64,000 nucleotides of DNA, from assembly GCF_000720255.1 (NCBI RefSeq), contig NZ_JOJE01000007.1, forward strand, positions 62,001 through 126,000. Reading direction: 5' to 3'. The stretch is from Streptomyces griseus subsp. griseus (lineage in GTDB: Bacteria; Actinomycetota; Actinomycetes; Streptomycetales; Streptomycetaceae). The position numbers were made by a program, and so were the translations under genes. The notes beneath the pieces were generated by a model. It did not search any database and had not been told where the DNA came from. It saw only the letters and a program-made list of their open reading frames with translations. This document shows positions 42,887 through 53,026 of this stretch, piece after piece (the first letter of the stretch is position 1; each line of letters opens with the position of its first letter).

Positions 42887-42898
42887 GGCCTGCTGGCC
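42887..42898. promoter_or_regulatory. GGCC-N4-GGCC inverted repeat upstream of GH15 gene
   Basis: GGCC-TGCT-GGCC, within a looser TTGGC...GCCAA repeat, 28-39 bp before the GH15 start. It is similar to sites at 43507 and 47429, and may be a shared operator of the stress genes. Confidence 0.45.
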
Positions 42899-42980
42899 AA
42901 AGAGACGGCCAGAGGTTCTTCAGTGTCGGTGACACGGCCGGTCGGCAGCTCCGGCCGGGAAGCGATCCCTCTACGCCTCT

Positions 42981-43496
42981 TCAAGAGACGCGGTTCAGAT
43001 GGAGCCGTCGAGCCTCCTGCACCGCCCCTTCATCGCTTTCCTGGAGGGGCGTGAGCCGGATGCCGACGTGGTAGTCCTGGACCAGCATCCAGCCCAGGAA
43101 GCCAGCCCCGAGCGTGCAGGCGAGTCCAGCCGCGGACAGTGCCAGTCCGGGTGTGACGCCAGTCGCGGGGCCATCCCAATGGGTGGCGTAGATGGCAAGG
43201 CTCGCTCCGAAGAGGCCCAGCGCCGCTACGTTGAGACTGCCGTGGGCAATGCCGACGGTCTTGGCCGCCGACCGGCGGGGAATGCCGAACGCCAGATCGG
43301 CGATGCCGGGCAGGGCTGCCAGCAGTGCTGTGCCGACCCCAGCGATGTTGAGAGCGATGGCCAGGTTCAGCCAGAACTGCTGCCCATTGGCCGCGTAGAC
43401 GGCGAAACCCACCAGCGTGCCGGTGTAGCAGGCGATGGGGAAACCGACCAGCATCGGGTGAATGGGATGGCCAGCGATGGTGATCTTGCTGTACAT
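42981..43496 (-). CDS. DUF2231 membrane protein
   Basis: 171 residues. The DUF2231 start reads ITIAGHPIHPMLVGFPIACY, then membrane segments follow (NLAIALNIAGVGTALLAALP, AHGSLNVAALGLFGASLAIY, LALSAAGLACTLGAGFLGWM). The HPIHPMLV motif is reminiscent of heme- or metal-linked membrane proteins, but the function is not known. ATG 43496 follows GGAGG. A GGCC-GGTT-GGCC repeat lies 11-22 bp upstream. Confidence 0.88.
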   Translation of the reverse strand: MYSKITIAGHPIHPMLVGFPIACYTGTLVGFAVYAANGQQFWLNLAIALNIAGVGTALLAALPGIADLAFGIPRRSAAKTVGIAHGSLNVAALGLFGASLAIYATHWDGPATGVTPGLALSAAGLACTLGAGFLGWMLVQDYHVGIRLTPLQESDEGAVQEARRLHLNRVS

Positions 43497-43506
43497 GGCA
43501 CCTCCA

Positions 43507-43518
43507 GGCCGGTTGGCC
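43507..43518. promoter_or_regulatory. GGCC-N4-GGCC inverted repeat upstream of DUF2231 gene
   Basis: GGCC-GGTT-GGCC directly upstream of the ribosome-binding site of the DUF2231 gene. The rest of the 341-bp gap up to 43837 shows no supported gene. Confidence 0.45.
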
Positions 43519-43837
43519 GTGCTGAGCCTTTCCAGGTTCTCCCTCGATGTACAGGAGCGCCAACGGGGCCGGACCAGCGGTTTCGGATCCTGGGCCTGAC
43601 GAGGAGAGCCTTGGCCCCTCACTTCGGCTGATTCGAAGATCTCCAGGTCCGCGGTCCTCGCGGTCGACGGCCGAACCTCTCGCAGTCCTCTGTCACACGG
43701 CTCCTTCGGCTCACATACCAGCTGAAAGTGAGGCGCAGGAGGCACACGACCATTGTCGTTGCCTGTTCGAGAGGGGCGGTTCGCCACTGAGGTCGCCTAC
43801 AGGCCGTGGCAGTGGTCCCTCTACTGGAAGCGCCTGT

Positions 43838-44977
43838 TCAGGAGGCTCGGCGAACTACGAGAGCCGTGATGTCGTCCCGCTGTTCACCTGCGGTGTGTTG
43901 ACTCAAGTCCTTGACCAGATTGTCGGCGACTTCCCAGGGGGAAACGTCCGCCCAGACTCGCAGGCGCTCTTCGAGGGGATAGAAGGCGCCGGTGATGCTG
44001 CGTGCCTCGGTGACGCCGTCGCTGCAGGCAAGAAGAGTGGCCCCGGGAAGAAACGGGAACCACGCGACGGCCCGGGGTTTCGGAGCGAGATCCGCAAGAC
44101 CGAGAGGCACGCCAGGGTCGCCCAGCTGTACCGGTGTGACCGCTCCGGTATTCAGCAGATAGGGCGGAGGGTGGCCGCAGTTGACCGCCTGCGTGTCCGC
44201 CGAGGCGTCGATGCCCAGGATGAGAGCGGTGACGAACCGTTCAGGCTCGCCGGTCTGCTGGGCGAAGACGTTGTGGCGGACGACGGCCCTTTCCAGGTCA
44301 TCCACGAGCGCGGTGAGCGTCGGCTCGCGCAAGGCGGCCTCGCGGAACGCTCCGAGCGCGGCGAAGGCGGCCCCGATCGCAGGCAGGCCCTTGCCCTGGA
44401 CATCGCCGAACAGCAGCCGCGTCCCGTACGGCGAGGCCACCGCCTCGTAGATGTCTCCTCCCACCAGACGGTCCTCCTCCACCGGCAAGTACACGCCGTC
44501 GACGATCACCCGGTCGGTCAGGACGGGCAGCGGGCGCAGCACCTGCCGTTGCAGGGCGACAGCTGTGGACCGGACCCGGCGGAGATCTCGCTCGCGCCGT
44601 ATACGCAAGTGGCAGGTCAGGACGCACAGCACGCCAAGCGTTGCGGCCAGCACCATGACGATCACGTAGTCGTACCACGAAGGGAGCGGCCGGTAGATCA
44701 GTACTCCGGTGATGACGATCAACACCCAGCCGACCGCGTAGATGGTCTGCCGCACCGTGCCGATCGCCGCCGGGAAGGCCGGCAGCAGGATCAACAGGGG
44801 GGCGAGCCGCACTGTACGGTCATCAATGACCAGCTCCAGTGCCACGATCGGGATCGTCAGCGCGACCACATAGACCATCGGAGCCCTGACCGCGCTTCTG
44901 GGAAGTGACTCACCCGCGCTCTCGGCGCGTGGAAGTGGCGCGTCGGCTGCGCGAGATGGCAAACGCCTGCGGAACAC
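43838..44977 (-). CDS. Membrane-anchored SpoIIE/PP2C-type serine phosphatase
   Basis: 379 residues. Four or so membrane segments (APMVYVVALTIPIVALELVI to DYVIVMVLAATLGVLCVLTC) precede a PP2C/SpoIIE domain with GGDIYEAVASPYGTRLLFGD, VQGKGLPAIGAAFAALGAFR, VNCGHPPPYLL and GATLLACSDGVTEAR. It probably dephosphorylates an anti-anti-sigma factor in a stress-sigma pathway. GTG 44977 has GGAGG upstream. Confidence 0.92.
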   Translation of the reverse strand: MFRRRLPSRAADAPLPRAESAGESLPRSAVRAPMVYVVALTIPIVALELVIDDRTVRLAPLLILLPAFPAAIGTVRQTIYAVGWVLIVITGVLIYRPLPSWYDYVIVMVLAATLGVLCVLTCHLRIRRERDLRRVRSTAVALQRQVLRPLPVLTDRVIVDGVYLPVEEDRLVGGDIYEAVASPYGTRLLFGDVQGKGLPAIGAAFAALGAFREAALREPTLTALVDDLERAVVRHNVFAQQTGEPERFVTALILGIDASADTQAVNCGHPPPYLLNTGAVTPVQLGDPGVPLGLADLAPKPRAVAWFPFLPGATLLACSDGVTEARSITGAFYPLEERLRVWADVSPWEVADNLVKDLSQHTAGEQRDDITALVVRRAS

Positions 44978-45620
44978 ACCACCAGCCTCCTTCAGCTCTT
45001 TCGACCCCGCAACGGCGGACGCCGCAGCCTGTTGACGTGATCACTCACCTGCGTTCGTGAGCCGTTCCTGCCTGCACCCGCGGGGGCATGGGTGCAGAGG
45101 TGGGAGGGCTTGCTCGGTCCAGACGGTCTTGCGGTTGGTGTAAAGGCGGGTGCCCCAGGAAAGTCGGGCGGTGATGACGAGGCATGTTCGGCGCTATCAC
45201 GTCAGCCCGCGCAGCATCTCCACGCGCCGTCGCAGCACGGATGCTGGTGTGCACGGTGCTCAGCGCGGCAGCCGTGCCCGCCGGACTGCAGTCCGCACGT
45301 TCGATACCTGCCCACTGCGATGAGCGCCCCGCCGGGGGCCACTCCCACCTATGCGCAACGTTCGGTGGCGGCCGCCTCACGGAAAGTGCCTCCCGCGCAG
45401 GCGGCGCTCAGTGCAACCTCCAGGTGAACTTCCCGCCGCCCATCCACCGAATCACGCCCGGGTCATCGAGGTCGTGACATGAGGTGGCGGCCCGGAACCT
45501 GCCCGGCATCCGGGCCGCCACCCCGGTTGCGTCCCGGGAAGTGGTGTACGGGTTCCCACCTGATCCGGGTGTTTGGCCTGGCGTCGGAGTGAGGGCCCGG
45601 ATATGAGAACGGCCACCGGC
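44978..45620. other. Gene-poor stretch before the IS remnant
   Basis: 643 bp without a supported gene. A GTGATCAC palindrome at 45037-45044 lies upstream of the phosphatase gene. Short open frames near 45184-45477 (+) and 45408-45600 (-) have no recognisable family. The right end abuts the cut IS256-type transposase, so part of this may be debris from its insertion or deletion. Confidence 0.4.
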
Positions 45621-45623
45621 TGA

Positions 45624-46439
45624 AAGCACCTGGACGAGCAGGTCACCGCCTTCCGTAACCGTCCCCTGGACGCCGGCCCGTACTCGTTCGTCTGGGTCGA
45701 CGCGCTCACGCAGAAGGTCCGCGAGGGCGGGCGCATCGTCAACGTGCATGCGCTGATCGCGGTCGGTGTCAACGCTGACGGCCACCGCGAGATCCTCGGC
45801 CTGGACGTCGCCACCGCCGAGGACGGCGCCGGCTGGCTCGCCTTCCCGCGTTCCCTGATCGCCCGCGGCCTGTCCGGCGTTCAGCTCGTCATCTCCGACG
45901 CCCACGCCGGCCTGGTGGACGCGATCGGCGCAGTGCTGCCCGGCGCCTCGTGGCAGCGCTGCCGCACCCACTACACGAGGAACCTGCTGAGCCAGGTCCC
46001 GAAGTCAGCCCAGCCCTGGGTGGCAACGCTGCTGCGGACGGTCTTCGAACAGCCCGACACCGACGCGGTCCAAGCACAGATGCGGCACGTCCTGGACGCG
46101 CTGGAGGCCAAGTTCCCGAAGGCAGCAGCCCACTTGGACGCCGCCCAGCACGACCTGCTCGCCTTCACCGCCTTCCCGCGGGAGATCTGGCGGCAGATCT
46201 GGTCGAACAACCCGCAGGAGCGGCTGAACAAGGAGATCCGCCGCCGCACCGACGTGGTCGGCATCTTCCCCGACCGCACCGCCGTCATCCGGCTCGTCGG
46301 GGCGGTCCTGGCCGAACAGAACGACGAGTGGACCGAAGCCCGCCGCTACATGGGCCGCGAACTCCTCGCCAAGGCCCGGCTCCACCCGATCGAGTCAGAA
46401 ACCGACGACACCGTCCTGCCCACCGAACTCACCGCATAG
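45624..46439 (+). pseudogene. IS256-family transposase, N-terminally truncated
   Basis: The frame begins right after an in-frame TGA (45621-45623) and reads KHLDEQVTAFRNRPLDAGPY, then SFVWVDALTQKVREGG, with the DDE-domain motifs ISDAHAGL, WQRCRTHYTRNLL and WSNNPQERLNKEIRRRTDVV. IS256-type transposases are about 400-430 residues; only the C-terminal ~270 are left, so the N-terminal DNA-binding part is gone. ATG 45744 is an internal start only. It is probably inactive. Confidence 0.85.
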
Positions 46440-46493
46440 CCTCAAAGACGAGATCACCGAGTGGCCGTCGATACACCACTCCAGCGGACGTGA
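45624..46493 (+). mobile_element. Right-hand remnant of an IS256-family insertion sequence
   Basis: The transposase remnant is followed by about 54 bp that end near cggacgtga, where the universal-stress-protein stop codon follows within a few bases. I take this as the right end of the element by analogy with Streptomyces IS256 relatives. The left end and target duplication are missing. Confidence 0.6.
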
Positions 46494-46496
46494 CCC

Positions 46497-47363
46497 TCAG
46501 CCATGGGGGACAACGGCGATGGGACAGGCCGCATGGTGCACGGCCGCATGAGCCACCGGCCCGAGGCGCGGCGCCAGTGCGCCCCGGTGCCTGCGTCTGC
46601 CTACGACCAGCAGTCCCGCCGTCTCCGTGTCGTGGACGACTGCTCTGGCCGGGCTGTCGAGGGTAAGGACTTTGATCACCCGCATACCGCGGAACTTCTT
46701 GCGCCATGGACGGAGTTGCTTGCGGAGCTTCTTCTGCGCCTTGTCCGTGATCTCTGCGGCAACTTCAGGGTCCACGCCCCAGGGCATATGCGCCTGCACC
46801 GGTACCTCGTGGCCGTGGACAGCGCGTAGGGGCACTCCGCGTGCGTGGGCGGCAGAGAAGGCGAACTCGAACAGTTCATCGCATGGGTCCCGCAGGCTCA
46901 GGCCGACCACCACGCAGTTGGCGACGGGAGAAGGCGCTGTCTCCTCCAGGCTTGCACGTACGAGGACCACCGGCCGCTCGGCCCGTGCCACGACGTCCAT
47001 GCTGGTGCTGCCAAGGAAGTAACTGCCAGCCGCCGCCAGTCCACGCGAGCCCAGCACGATCATCCGGGATTTCGCTGCCGCTGTCAGCAGTGCGGACCTG
47101 GCGTCGTCGGCTACAAGATCCTCAACGATGGACAGCACGGGGTAACGCTTGTGGAGCTCGACATGCGCGTCGTGAAGAATGCGCTGTGCCCAATGGTGCT
47201 GGTCACTCTCCGCAGAGACACCGCGAGGCCCCGGCGCCAGCGGGACCCACGCGTGCAACAGCCTCAAGGTAAGCCCTTGCCGGTCGGCTGCCGCCGCGCC
47301 CCAGCGTGCAGCGGCCAGGCTCTCGGGGGAGCCGTCCAGACCCACAGTGAGCACTGGCTTCAT
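46497..47363 (-). CDS. Universal stress protein, two tandem Usp domains
   Basis: 288 residues with two Usp domains, about 1-145 and 155-288. The first starts PVLTVGLDGSPESLAAARWG and keeps the ATP-binding GSRGLAAAGSYFLGSTS. The second ends GRRRHRGALAPRLGPV with a degenerate motif. Such tandem Usp proteins are typical of dormancy and hypoxia regulons in actinobacteria. ATG 47363 is the start. The stop abuts the IS256 remnant, but the protein seems complete (ends HHAACPIAVVPHG). Confidence 0.93.
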   Translation of the reverse strand: MKPVLTVGLDGSPESLAAARWGAAAADRQGLTLRLLHAWVPLAPGPRGVSAESDQHHWAQRILHDAHVELHKRYPVLSIVEDLVADDARSALLTAAAKSRMIVLGSRGLAAAGSYFLGSTSMDVVARAERPVVLVRASLEETAPSPVANCVVVGLSLRDPCDELFEFAFSAAHARGVPLRAVHGHEVPVQAHMPWGVDPEVAAEITDKAQKKLRKQLRPWRKKFRGMRVIKVLTLDSPARAVVHDTETAGLLVVGRRRHRGALAPRLGPVAHAAVHHAACPIAVVPHG

Positions 47364-47428
47364 AACGACTGCCTTCGTCTCGATAGAAGCTGGGTGCCGA
47401 GAAGCGGGAAGCGTGCGTCCCTGCCCGT

Positions 47429-47440
47429 GGCCTTGCGGCC
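47429..47440. promoter_or_regulatory. GGCC-N4-GGCC inverted repeat upstream of tandem Usp gene
   Basis: GGCC-TTGC-GGCC, 66-77 bp before the Usp start. Read on the gene strand it is GGGCC-GCAA-GGCCA, similar in shape to DevR/DosR-type boxes. Confidence 0.45.
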
Positions 47441-47798
47441 CTAGTACCGCCCGGTCAACGGGCTCCTGTACCAATACACCCCAAAAGAACTCCTACCGCA
47501 CTGCGAGCGCCGCAGAGCGTCTTCTGCGATCACATTCGCCCCATTCCTCGGTCGCGGGAGCCTGGCAGAGCTCGCCGGGCTGCTCCCAGCCCTGCGCAGT
47601 CCGGCCATAACCGTTGCTCGGGCCGGGTGGCCCCAGACGGACGGCACCCTACGAGCAGACAGCACGGCTCAGGGATCAACAGCAGCCCAGCGACGGACCG
47701 ACAGCCGGGGGAGCCCACGCGACGACGGCCTCCTCGTCGCTGACCAGCCTCCGACGGGCCCCTGGTGGCTAACGGCCAGTGGGACTGGGGGCGGCTGA
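47441..47798. other. Gene-poor stretch, 358 bp
   Basis: No supported gene. A short hairpin (TGGC-TAACG-GCCA, near 47766-47778) could be the terminator of the oxidase operon. Confidence 0.4.
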
Positions 47799-48161
47799 TC
47801 AGTACACAAGGATCATCAGCACAACGACGAACACGGCGAGGGCTGAGACAAAGAGACCCAGCAGCCGGACCTGCAGCGCGCGGTAGCGGCTGGAGTACTG
47901 GCACTGCAGCTCCAGTACCCGGTCGGTGACGCGCTGGAGGGCGGCGCGTGAGATCTGAAGCCGGTCGGTGGCATAGAGGCGGACGACCTCCTCCCGTTGA
48001 GCGGTCGTCAGCCAGGGCATCTGCGCGGCGAACGCCTCGCCGCAACTGAGGGTGTCAGTCGCCTCGGCCTGATCCAGTAGATAGCTCTCCAACTCGTTCA
48101 GGCCGCGCGCGTACACCTGGCTGTGCCGCTCAGCACGAACGCCGAGGCCGGAACGCTTCAC
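47799..48161 (-). CDS. Small tail-anchored membrane protein coupled to cytochrome oxidase gene
   Basis: 120 residues: a soluble helical part ([40 protein letters not shown]) and one C-terminal membrane segment ([20 protein letters not shown]). I do not recognise a family. ATG 48161 overlaps the ctaD stop as ATGA, so it is translated with the oxidase subunit and may be an accessory or stabilising protein. Confidence 0.72.
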   Translation of the reverse strand: MKRSGLGVRAERHSQVYARGLNELESYLLDQAEATDTLSCGEAFAAQMPWLTTAQREEVVRLYATDRLQISRAALQRVTDRVLELQCQYSSRYRALQVRLLGLFVSALAVFVVVLMILVY

Positions 48162-49879
48162 CGTTCATCACCCCCACCCTGCCCCAGGGACGCTCGTTCC
48201 GACGAGCGGTCCCGCAGTTCTTCTCTCGCGGCGAGGTCGGGATGGTGCAGGTCGAACGCCGGTGACTCACTGCGGATGCGGGGAAGGGCGACGAAGTTGT
48301 GCCGCGGGGGCGGGCACGACGTCGCCCATTCAAGAGAACGGCCGTATCCCCACGGATCGTCGACCTCAACCTTCTTGCCGTATTTGGCTGTCTTCCACAC
48401 GTTGTAGAAGAACGGCAGCATCGACATGCCGAGGAGGAATGAGCTGATGGTGGAGATGGTGTTCAGCGCGGTGAACCCGTCCGTCGCCAGGTAGTCCGCA
48501 TACCGGCGCGGCATGCCTTCCGCGCCCAGCCAGTGCTGGATGAGGAAGGTGCCGTGAAATCCGGTGAACAGCGTCCAGAAAGTGATCTTGCCTAGGCGTT
48601 CGTCGAGCATCTTGCCCGTCATCTTCGGCCACCAGAAATGGAAGCCGGAGAACATGGCGAAGACGACCGTACCGAAGACGACGTAGTGGAAGTGAGCCAC
48701 GACGAAGTACGAGTCCGTGACGTGGAAATCCATCGGCGGCGAGGCCAGCAAGACACCCGTCAGACCACCGAACAGAAAGGTGATCATGAAGCCCGTCGCC
48801 CACAGCATCGGGGTCTCGAAACTCAACGACCCCTTCCACATGGTGCCGATCCAGTTGAAGAACTTCACGCCGGTCGGGACCGCGATGAGGTAGGACATGA
48901 AGGAGAAGAACGGCAGCAGGACAGCGCCGGTGGCGAACATGTGGTGCGCCCACACCGTCGCCGAAAGGCCGGCGATCGCGATGGTGGCGCCGATCAGGCC
49001 CATGTAACCGAAGATCGGTTTGCGGCTGAAGACCGGGATGACCTCGCTCACGATGCCGAAGAACGGCAGCGCGATGATGTACACCTCCGGGTGCCCGAAG
49101 AACCAGAACAAGTGCTGCCACAACAACGGTCCGCCGTTGGCGGCGTCGAAGACATGGGCACCGAATTTCCGGTCTGCCTCCAGACACAGCAGAGCGGCGG
49201 CCAGCACGGGGAACGCCAGGAGCACCAACACCGCGGTGAGCAGGACGTTCCATGTGAAGATCGGCACGCGGAACATCGTCATGCCCGGTGCGCGCATGCA
49301 GATGATCGTGGTGATGAAATTGACCGAGCCGAGGATCGTACCGAAGCCGGAGAAGCCCAGCCCTATGATCCACATGTCGCCGCCGATGCCGGGTGAGTGG
49401 ACTACGTCGTTGAGCGGGGCGTAGGCGAACCAGCCGAAGTCGGCCGCACCCTGCGGGGTGAGGAAGCCGCCGACCGCGATGAGCGATCCGAACAGGTACA
49501 GCCAGTAGGCGAACATGTTCAGCCGGGGGAACGCCACGTCGGGGGCGCCGATCTGCAGCGGCATGATCCAGTTGGTGAAGCCGGCGAACAGGGGTGTCGC
49601 GAACATCAGCAGCATGATCGTGCCGTGCATCGTGAACGCCTGGTTGAACTGCTCGTTCGACAAGAGTTGCATGCCGGGGCGGGCCAGTTCGGCACGCATG
49701 AGCAGCGCCATGACGCCGCCGATGATGAAGAATGCGAACGACGTGATCAGGTACAGCGAGCCGATCGTCTTGTGGTCGGTGGTGGTCAGCCACGCCACCA
49801 CCATCTTGCCGCCCCGCATCCGCCGCGGATGGGCCTGGACGCTGGGTACGGCTGCTCCCGCATTGTCCGTCGTGGTCAC
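48158..49879 (-). CDS. ctaD: Cytochrome c oxidase subunit I (aa3 type), orphan copy
   Basis: 573 residues with about 12 membrane helices. Haem and copper ligands are visible: [12 protein letters not shown] (haem a), [18 protein letters not shown] (CuB His and cross-linked Tyr), WAHHMFATG (CuB) and [10 protein letters not shown] (haem a3/a). It reduces O2 and pumps protons. No genes for subunits II, III or IV are nearby, so it must borrow them or form a special oxidase. GTG 49879 has no strong ribosome-binding site. It is coupled to a small membrane protein. Confidence 0.95.
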   Translation of the reverse strand: MTTTDNAGAAVPSVQAHPRRMRGGKMVVAWLTTTDHKTIGSLYLITSFAFFIIGGVMALLMRAELARPGMQLLSNEQFNQAFTMHGTIMLLMFATPLFAGFTNWIMPLQIGAPDVAFPRLNMFAYWLYLFGSLIAVGGFLTPQGAADFGWFAYAPLNDVVHSPGIGGDMWIIGLGFSGFGTILGSVNFITTIICMRAPGMTMFRVPIFTWNVLLTAVLVLLAFPVLAAALLCLEADRKFGAHVFDAANGGPLLWQHLFWFFGHPEVYIIALPFFGIVSEVIPVFSRKPIFGYMGLIGATIAIAGLSATVWAHHMFATGAVLLPFFSFMSYLIAVPTGVKFFNWIGTMWKGSLSFETPMLWATGFMITFLFGGLTGVLLASPPMDFHVTDSYFVVAHFHYVVFGTVVFAMFSGFHFWWPKMTGKMLDERLGKITFWTLFTGFHGTFLIQHWLGAEGMPRRYADYLATDGFTALNTISTISSFLLGMSMLPFFYNVWKTAKYGKKVEVDDPWGYGRSLEWATSCPPPRHNFVALPRIRSESPAFDLHHPDLAAREELRDRSSERASLGQGGGDER

Positions 49880-50164
49880 TGCGGCACACTACGGTCGACG
49901 CTCACACGTATGCCTGATAGCCACCGCGGCGTTGCTCCATCGAGGCTGAGGGATTCCTCCATTCAGGCGTGTCGTGCGTCGTGTCCCGAGGACGAGGTCG
50001 GAGCGCCGATTCAGGCGGTCAAACGGCGCTGGTCAACCTGGGAGAACGCCGACACGCCGTTTGCAATCGCTGCGGGCACACTGGCGGGAGAGGGGGTGGT
50101 CTCCGATCGCGCGAGAGGCATGACGCGTTGGCGAAACGGTAGTGGGGGAATCAGGAGGCGGCGC

Positions 50165-51444
50165 GTGGAGGAGGCCATTCCCCTCAGGCTGCTGGCGGAT
50201 GTCACGAACGCGCTCAAAGCGGGTCGAGGCTGGGAGGGAAGCCTGCAGAGGCTTGCGGAACTCCTGGTCGAACGACTGGCTGACTGGTGTGTGATCGACC
50301 TGCTGGACGAAAGGGGCCGGGCTCGCCGGGCTGTGGTGACGGGGCGCGGGACAAGCCGACCGAACAGCCCCCGTCCGGGAGAATCGTCCCAACTGCTCCC
50401 GTCATGGCCGCAGGGCTCTGCCGCACCGCTGGCCCAAGCCCTGCGCCGAGGCACCGCCGTACTGATCCCCGACGTGCCGACGCCTGACCAAGCAGCGGAT
50501 CCTTTGGAACGTGCACAACTGGAGTTGTTGACCCGGTTGGGCGCGACCACCGCGATCGCGTGTCCCCTGGAAGCCGGTGGGCGCCCCTTCGGGGTGATCA
50601 TCGTCGCCCGCACCGAAGCGCGTCGTCCCTTCACCGAAGCTCAGGTCCCGCTGATCGACAGCCTCGCGCATCAAGGCGCACTCGTGGTGGACAACGCGCG
50701 TCTGTACGGTCAGCAACGCGACATCGCAACGCACCTGCAGCGCTCTCTGCTGCCGAGCAGCCTGCCTGACGTCCACCCGTTTCGTCTTGTCGCCCGATAC
50801 TCCCCGGCGCGCACGTACGCAGAGGTGGGAGGCGACTGGTACGACGCCATTGCACTTCAGGACGGGACCTTGGCATTCACCGTTGGTGACGTGGCCGGCC
50901 ATGACGTGCGGGCCACTGCCCGGATGAGCCAGTTGCGCCACATGCTCCGCGCCCTCGTCCTCGACCGTCCCGGCCCGCCGGACGAGGTGGTGCGCCGCCT
51001 GGACCAGGCGTTGGAGAAGCTGAACGAGCCCGACGTCACGGCCACGCTCATCTCGGTGTGGCGCGTCCGTCGGCTGTCTGCCCCTCGCTTGCCTGGGCCA
51101 ACGCCGGGCATCCGCCTCCGCTACTCGTCCGCCCCCACGGCCGGGCACGGTTCCTGGCCGGTGGTGAGGGCCTTCCACTCGGAGTGGACACCGACGTGCC
51201 GCGGGAAGCGGCGGCCACGGCGCCACTAACCGAAGGCAGCCTCTTCCTGCTTTATACCGACGGCCTTATAGAGCGGCGCGGTGAGGATCTGTCCGTTGGT
51301 CTCGAGCGGCTCCGCGGCGAAGCTGGAAACTTGCGCGGCCTTTCGCCGGACCACTTCCTGGACGAGTTGGTGGAGCGGGTCGCCCCCGCACGTGGCGATG
51401 ACACCGCGCTGTTGGCGTTGTGGAATGAGTCCGCGTCCCGATGA
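50165..51444 (+). pseudogene. GAF-SpoIIE phosphatase gene with internal frameshift
   Basis: From GTG 50165 (AGGAGG upstream) a GAF domain (WCVIDLLDERGRARRAV, TAIACPLEAGGRPFGVIIVA) is followed by a PP2C/SpoIIE domain (LQRSLLPSSLP, EVGGDWYDAIALQDGTLAFT, GDVAGHDVRATARMSQLRHM). At about 51058, after VTATLISV, the match jumps to another frame (ARPSAVCPSLAWANAGHPPP, then LFLLYTDGLIERRGEDL) and ends at 51444. A one-base deletion explains it. As read, the first frame stops at 51229. A true mutation or sequencing error cannot be told apart here. Confidence 0.85.
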
Positions 51445-51902
51445 CCGCACCGTCCCGGGCAGCGGTGCACTGCCCTCGACCACCGCGCGCTCAGACCAGA
51501 GGTGACCACAGTCGGCTCGGGCACCGTCGTCGTCACCGTCCCAGCGGGACGCCAGGTGAGCGGCCGCCGATGGAATGCGATGGTTTCGCGCCCGCATTTC
51601 GTTAGCCCCATCGTTCGTGCCAAATGCCTCCATGTTTCCGGGCCGTCCCGCAACCATGGTGGTAGCCCAGCGGCTGAACCTGGAACTTCACTGAAGATCA
51701 GGAATACCGGCCCCTCTTCGGCGGTCGGCGAGCCGTCCAGGCCGGCCAGCACGCCGTCGGCCTGAGCCGGTGTGCGGATTGCGGGCCACTGGCCTTCCAG
51801 AGACGATGGAGCGACAGGCAAGCTCTGGTGCGGGCCCCGGACGAGCAGCAAGAAACCTTGAGCTGCTCACTCCGCCTGGTGCGCGGGAAGAGTGGCAACG
51901 TC
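51445..51902. other. Gene-poor stretch upstream of transaldolase gene
   Basis: 458 bp with no supported gene. On the - strand near 51690-51760 the words [16 protein letters not shown] resemble the start of a Usp domain, perhaps a remnant. A GGCC-ACT-GGCC repeat lies at 51784-51794, about 110 bp before the transaldolase start. Confidence 0.4.
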
Positions 51903-53024
51903 ATGAATCCCTTGAAGACACTGAGCGATGCCGGAGTGTCGATCTGGCTGGACGATCTCAGCCGGGAACGGCTGGTGTCCGGCAGTCTGGCGGACCTGGT
52001 CGCGCGGGACCGGGTGGTGGGGGTGACCACCAATCCGACGATCTTCGCCAAGGCCATCACGAGCGGCGACGCCTACGACGCACAGATTCGTGATCTTGCG
52101 GCCCGCGGAGTCGGCGTCGGTGAGGCACTGCGGGCGCTGACCACAACCGACGTCCGGTGGGCGTGTGACGTGCTGCGCCCGGTCTACGACGCGACGGGCG
52201 GCGTCGACGGGCGGGTCTCCATCGAGGTCGATCCCCGGCTCGCGCACGACACCGCGGCGACGATCGCGGAGGCGCGGGCGCTGTGGTGGCTGGTCGACCG
52301 GCCCAACCTGTTCGTGAAGATCCCGGCCGCCCGGCAGGGCCTGCCGGCGATCGCCGCGTGCCTGGCGGAGGGAATCAGCATCAATGTCACGTTGATCTTC
52401 TCCCTCGCCCGCTATGACGAGGTCATGGCCGCCTTCCTCGACGGGATGGAACGCGCCCGCGATGCGGGCCGTGAGTTGTCCGGGATCGGCTCAGTGGCTT
52501 CGTTCTTCGTCTCCAGGGTCGATGCCGAGGCAGACGCACGCCTGGACAAGACCGGCACCGCACAGGGGGCCGGGTTGCGTGGCCGGGTGGCGATCGCCAA
52601 CGCGCGACTGGCCTACCAGCACTACGAGCGCGTGATCTCCTCACACCGCTGGCAGGCTTTGGAGCAGGCGGGGGCTCACCCACAACGTCCGCTCTGGGCT
52701 TCGACCTCCGTCAAGGATCCCGCCTACCCCGACACCCGGTACGTGACCGAGCTTGTCGCGCCAGGCGTGGTCAACACGATGCCCGAGGCCACCTTGCGCG
52801 CGGTTGCCGACCACGGCCAGGTGCCGGCCGACTCGGTCCGCACCCACTACGACGACGCTCAGCAGGTTCTCGAGGGGTTGCGGGCAGTGGGCGTGGATTA
52901 CATCGACCTCGTGCAGACCCTCGAGGACGAAGGGGTGTCGAAGTTCGACGCCAGCTGGGAGCAGCTTTCCGAGCAGCTCGCCGAAACCTTGCGGAGCCGG
53001 CCCGCAGCCCAGGAAGGGAACTGA
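51903..53024 (+). CDS. tal: Transaldolase
   Basis: 373 residues, the length of actinobacterial transaldolases. The Schiff-base lysine is Lys139 in NLFVKIPAA; other motifs are [13 protein letters not shown] and [12 protein letters not shown], and [11 protein letters not shown]. It moves a three-carbon unit in the pentose phosphate pathway. ATG 51903 is preferred over the open frame to 51828. The oxidoreductase gene starts 2 bp after the stop, so the two are co-transcribed. It is probably an additional copy tied to the stress region. Confidence 0.94.
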   Translation: MNPLKTLSDAGVSIWLDDLSRERLVSGSLADLVARDRVVGVTTNPTIFAKAITSGDAYDAQIRDLAARGVGVGEALRALTTTDVRWACDVLRPVYDATGGVDGRVSIEVDPRLAHDTAATIAEARALWWLVDRPNLFVKIPAARQGLPAIAACLAEGISINVTLIFSLARYDEVMAAFLDGMERARDAGRELSGIGSVASFFVSRVDAEADARLDKTGTAQGAGLRGRVAIANARLAYQHYERVISSHRWQALEQAGAHPQRPLWASTSVKDPAYPDTRYVTELVAPGVVNTMPEATLRAVADHGQVPADSVRTHYDDAQQVLEGLRAVGVDYIDLVQTLEDEGVSKFDASWEQLSEQLAETLRSRPAAQEGN

Positions 53025-53026
53025 CG

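Noticed and set aside
45184..45477. 97-codon + strand frame starting MFGAITSARAASPRAVAA
   Set aside because: It has a signal-like start but no ribosome-binding site, no family and atypical composition. It is left as unassigned sequence.
47530..48045. 171-codon - strand frame upstream of the oxidase operon's end
   Set aside because: It overlaps the small membrane-protein gene in another frame and has no recognisable domain.
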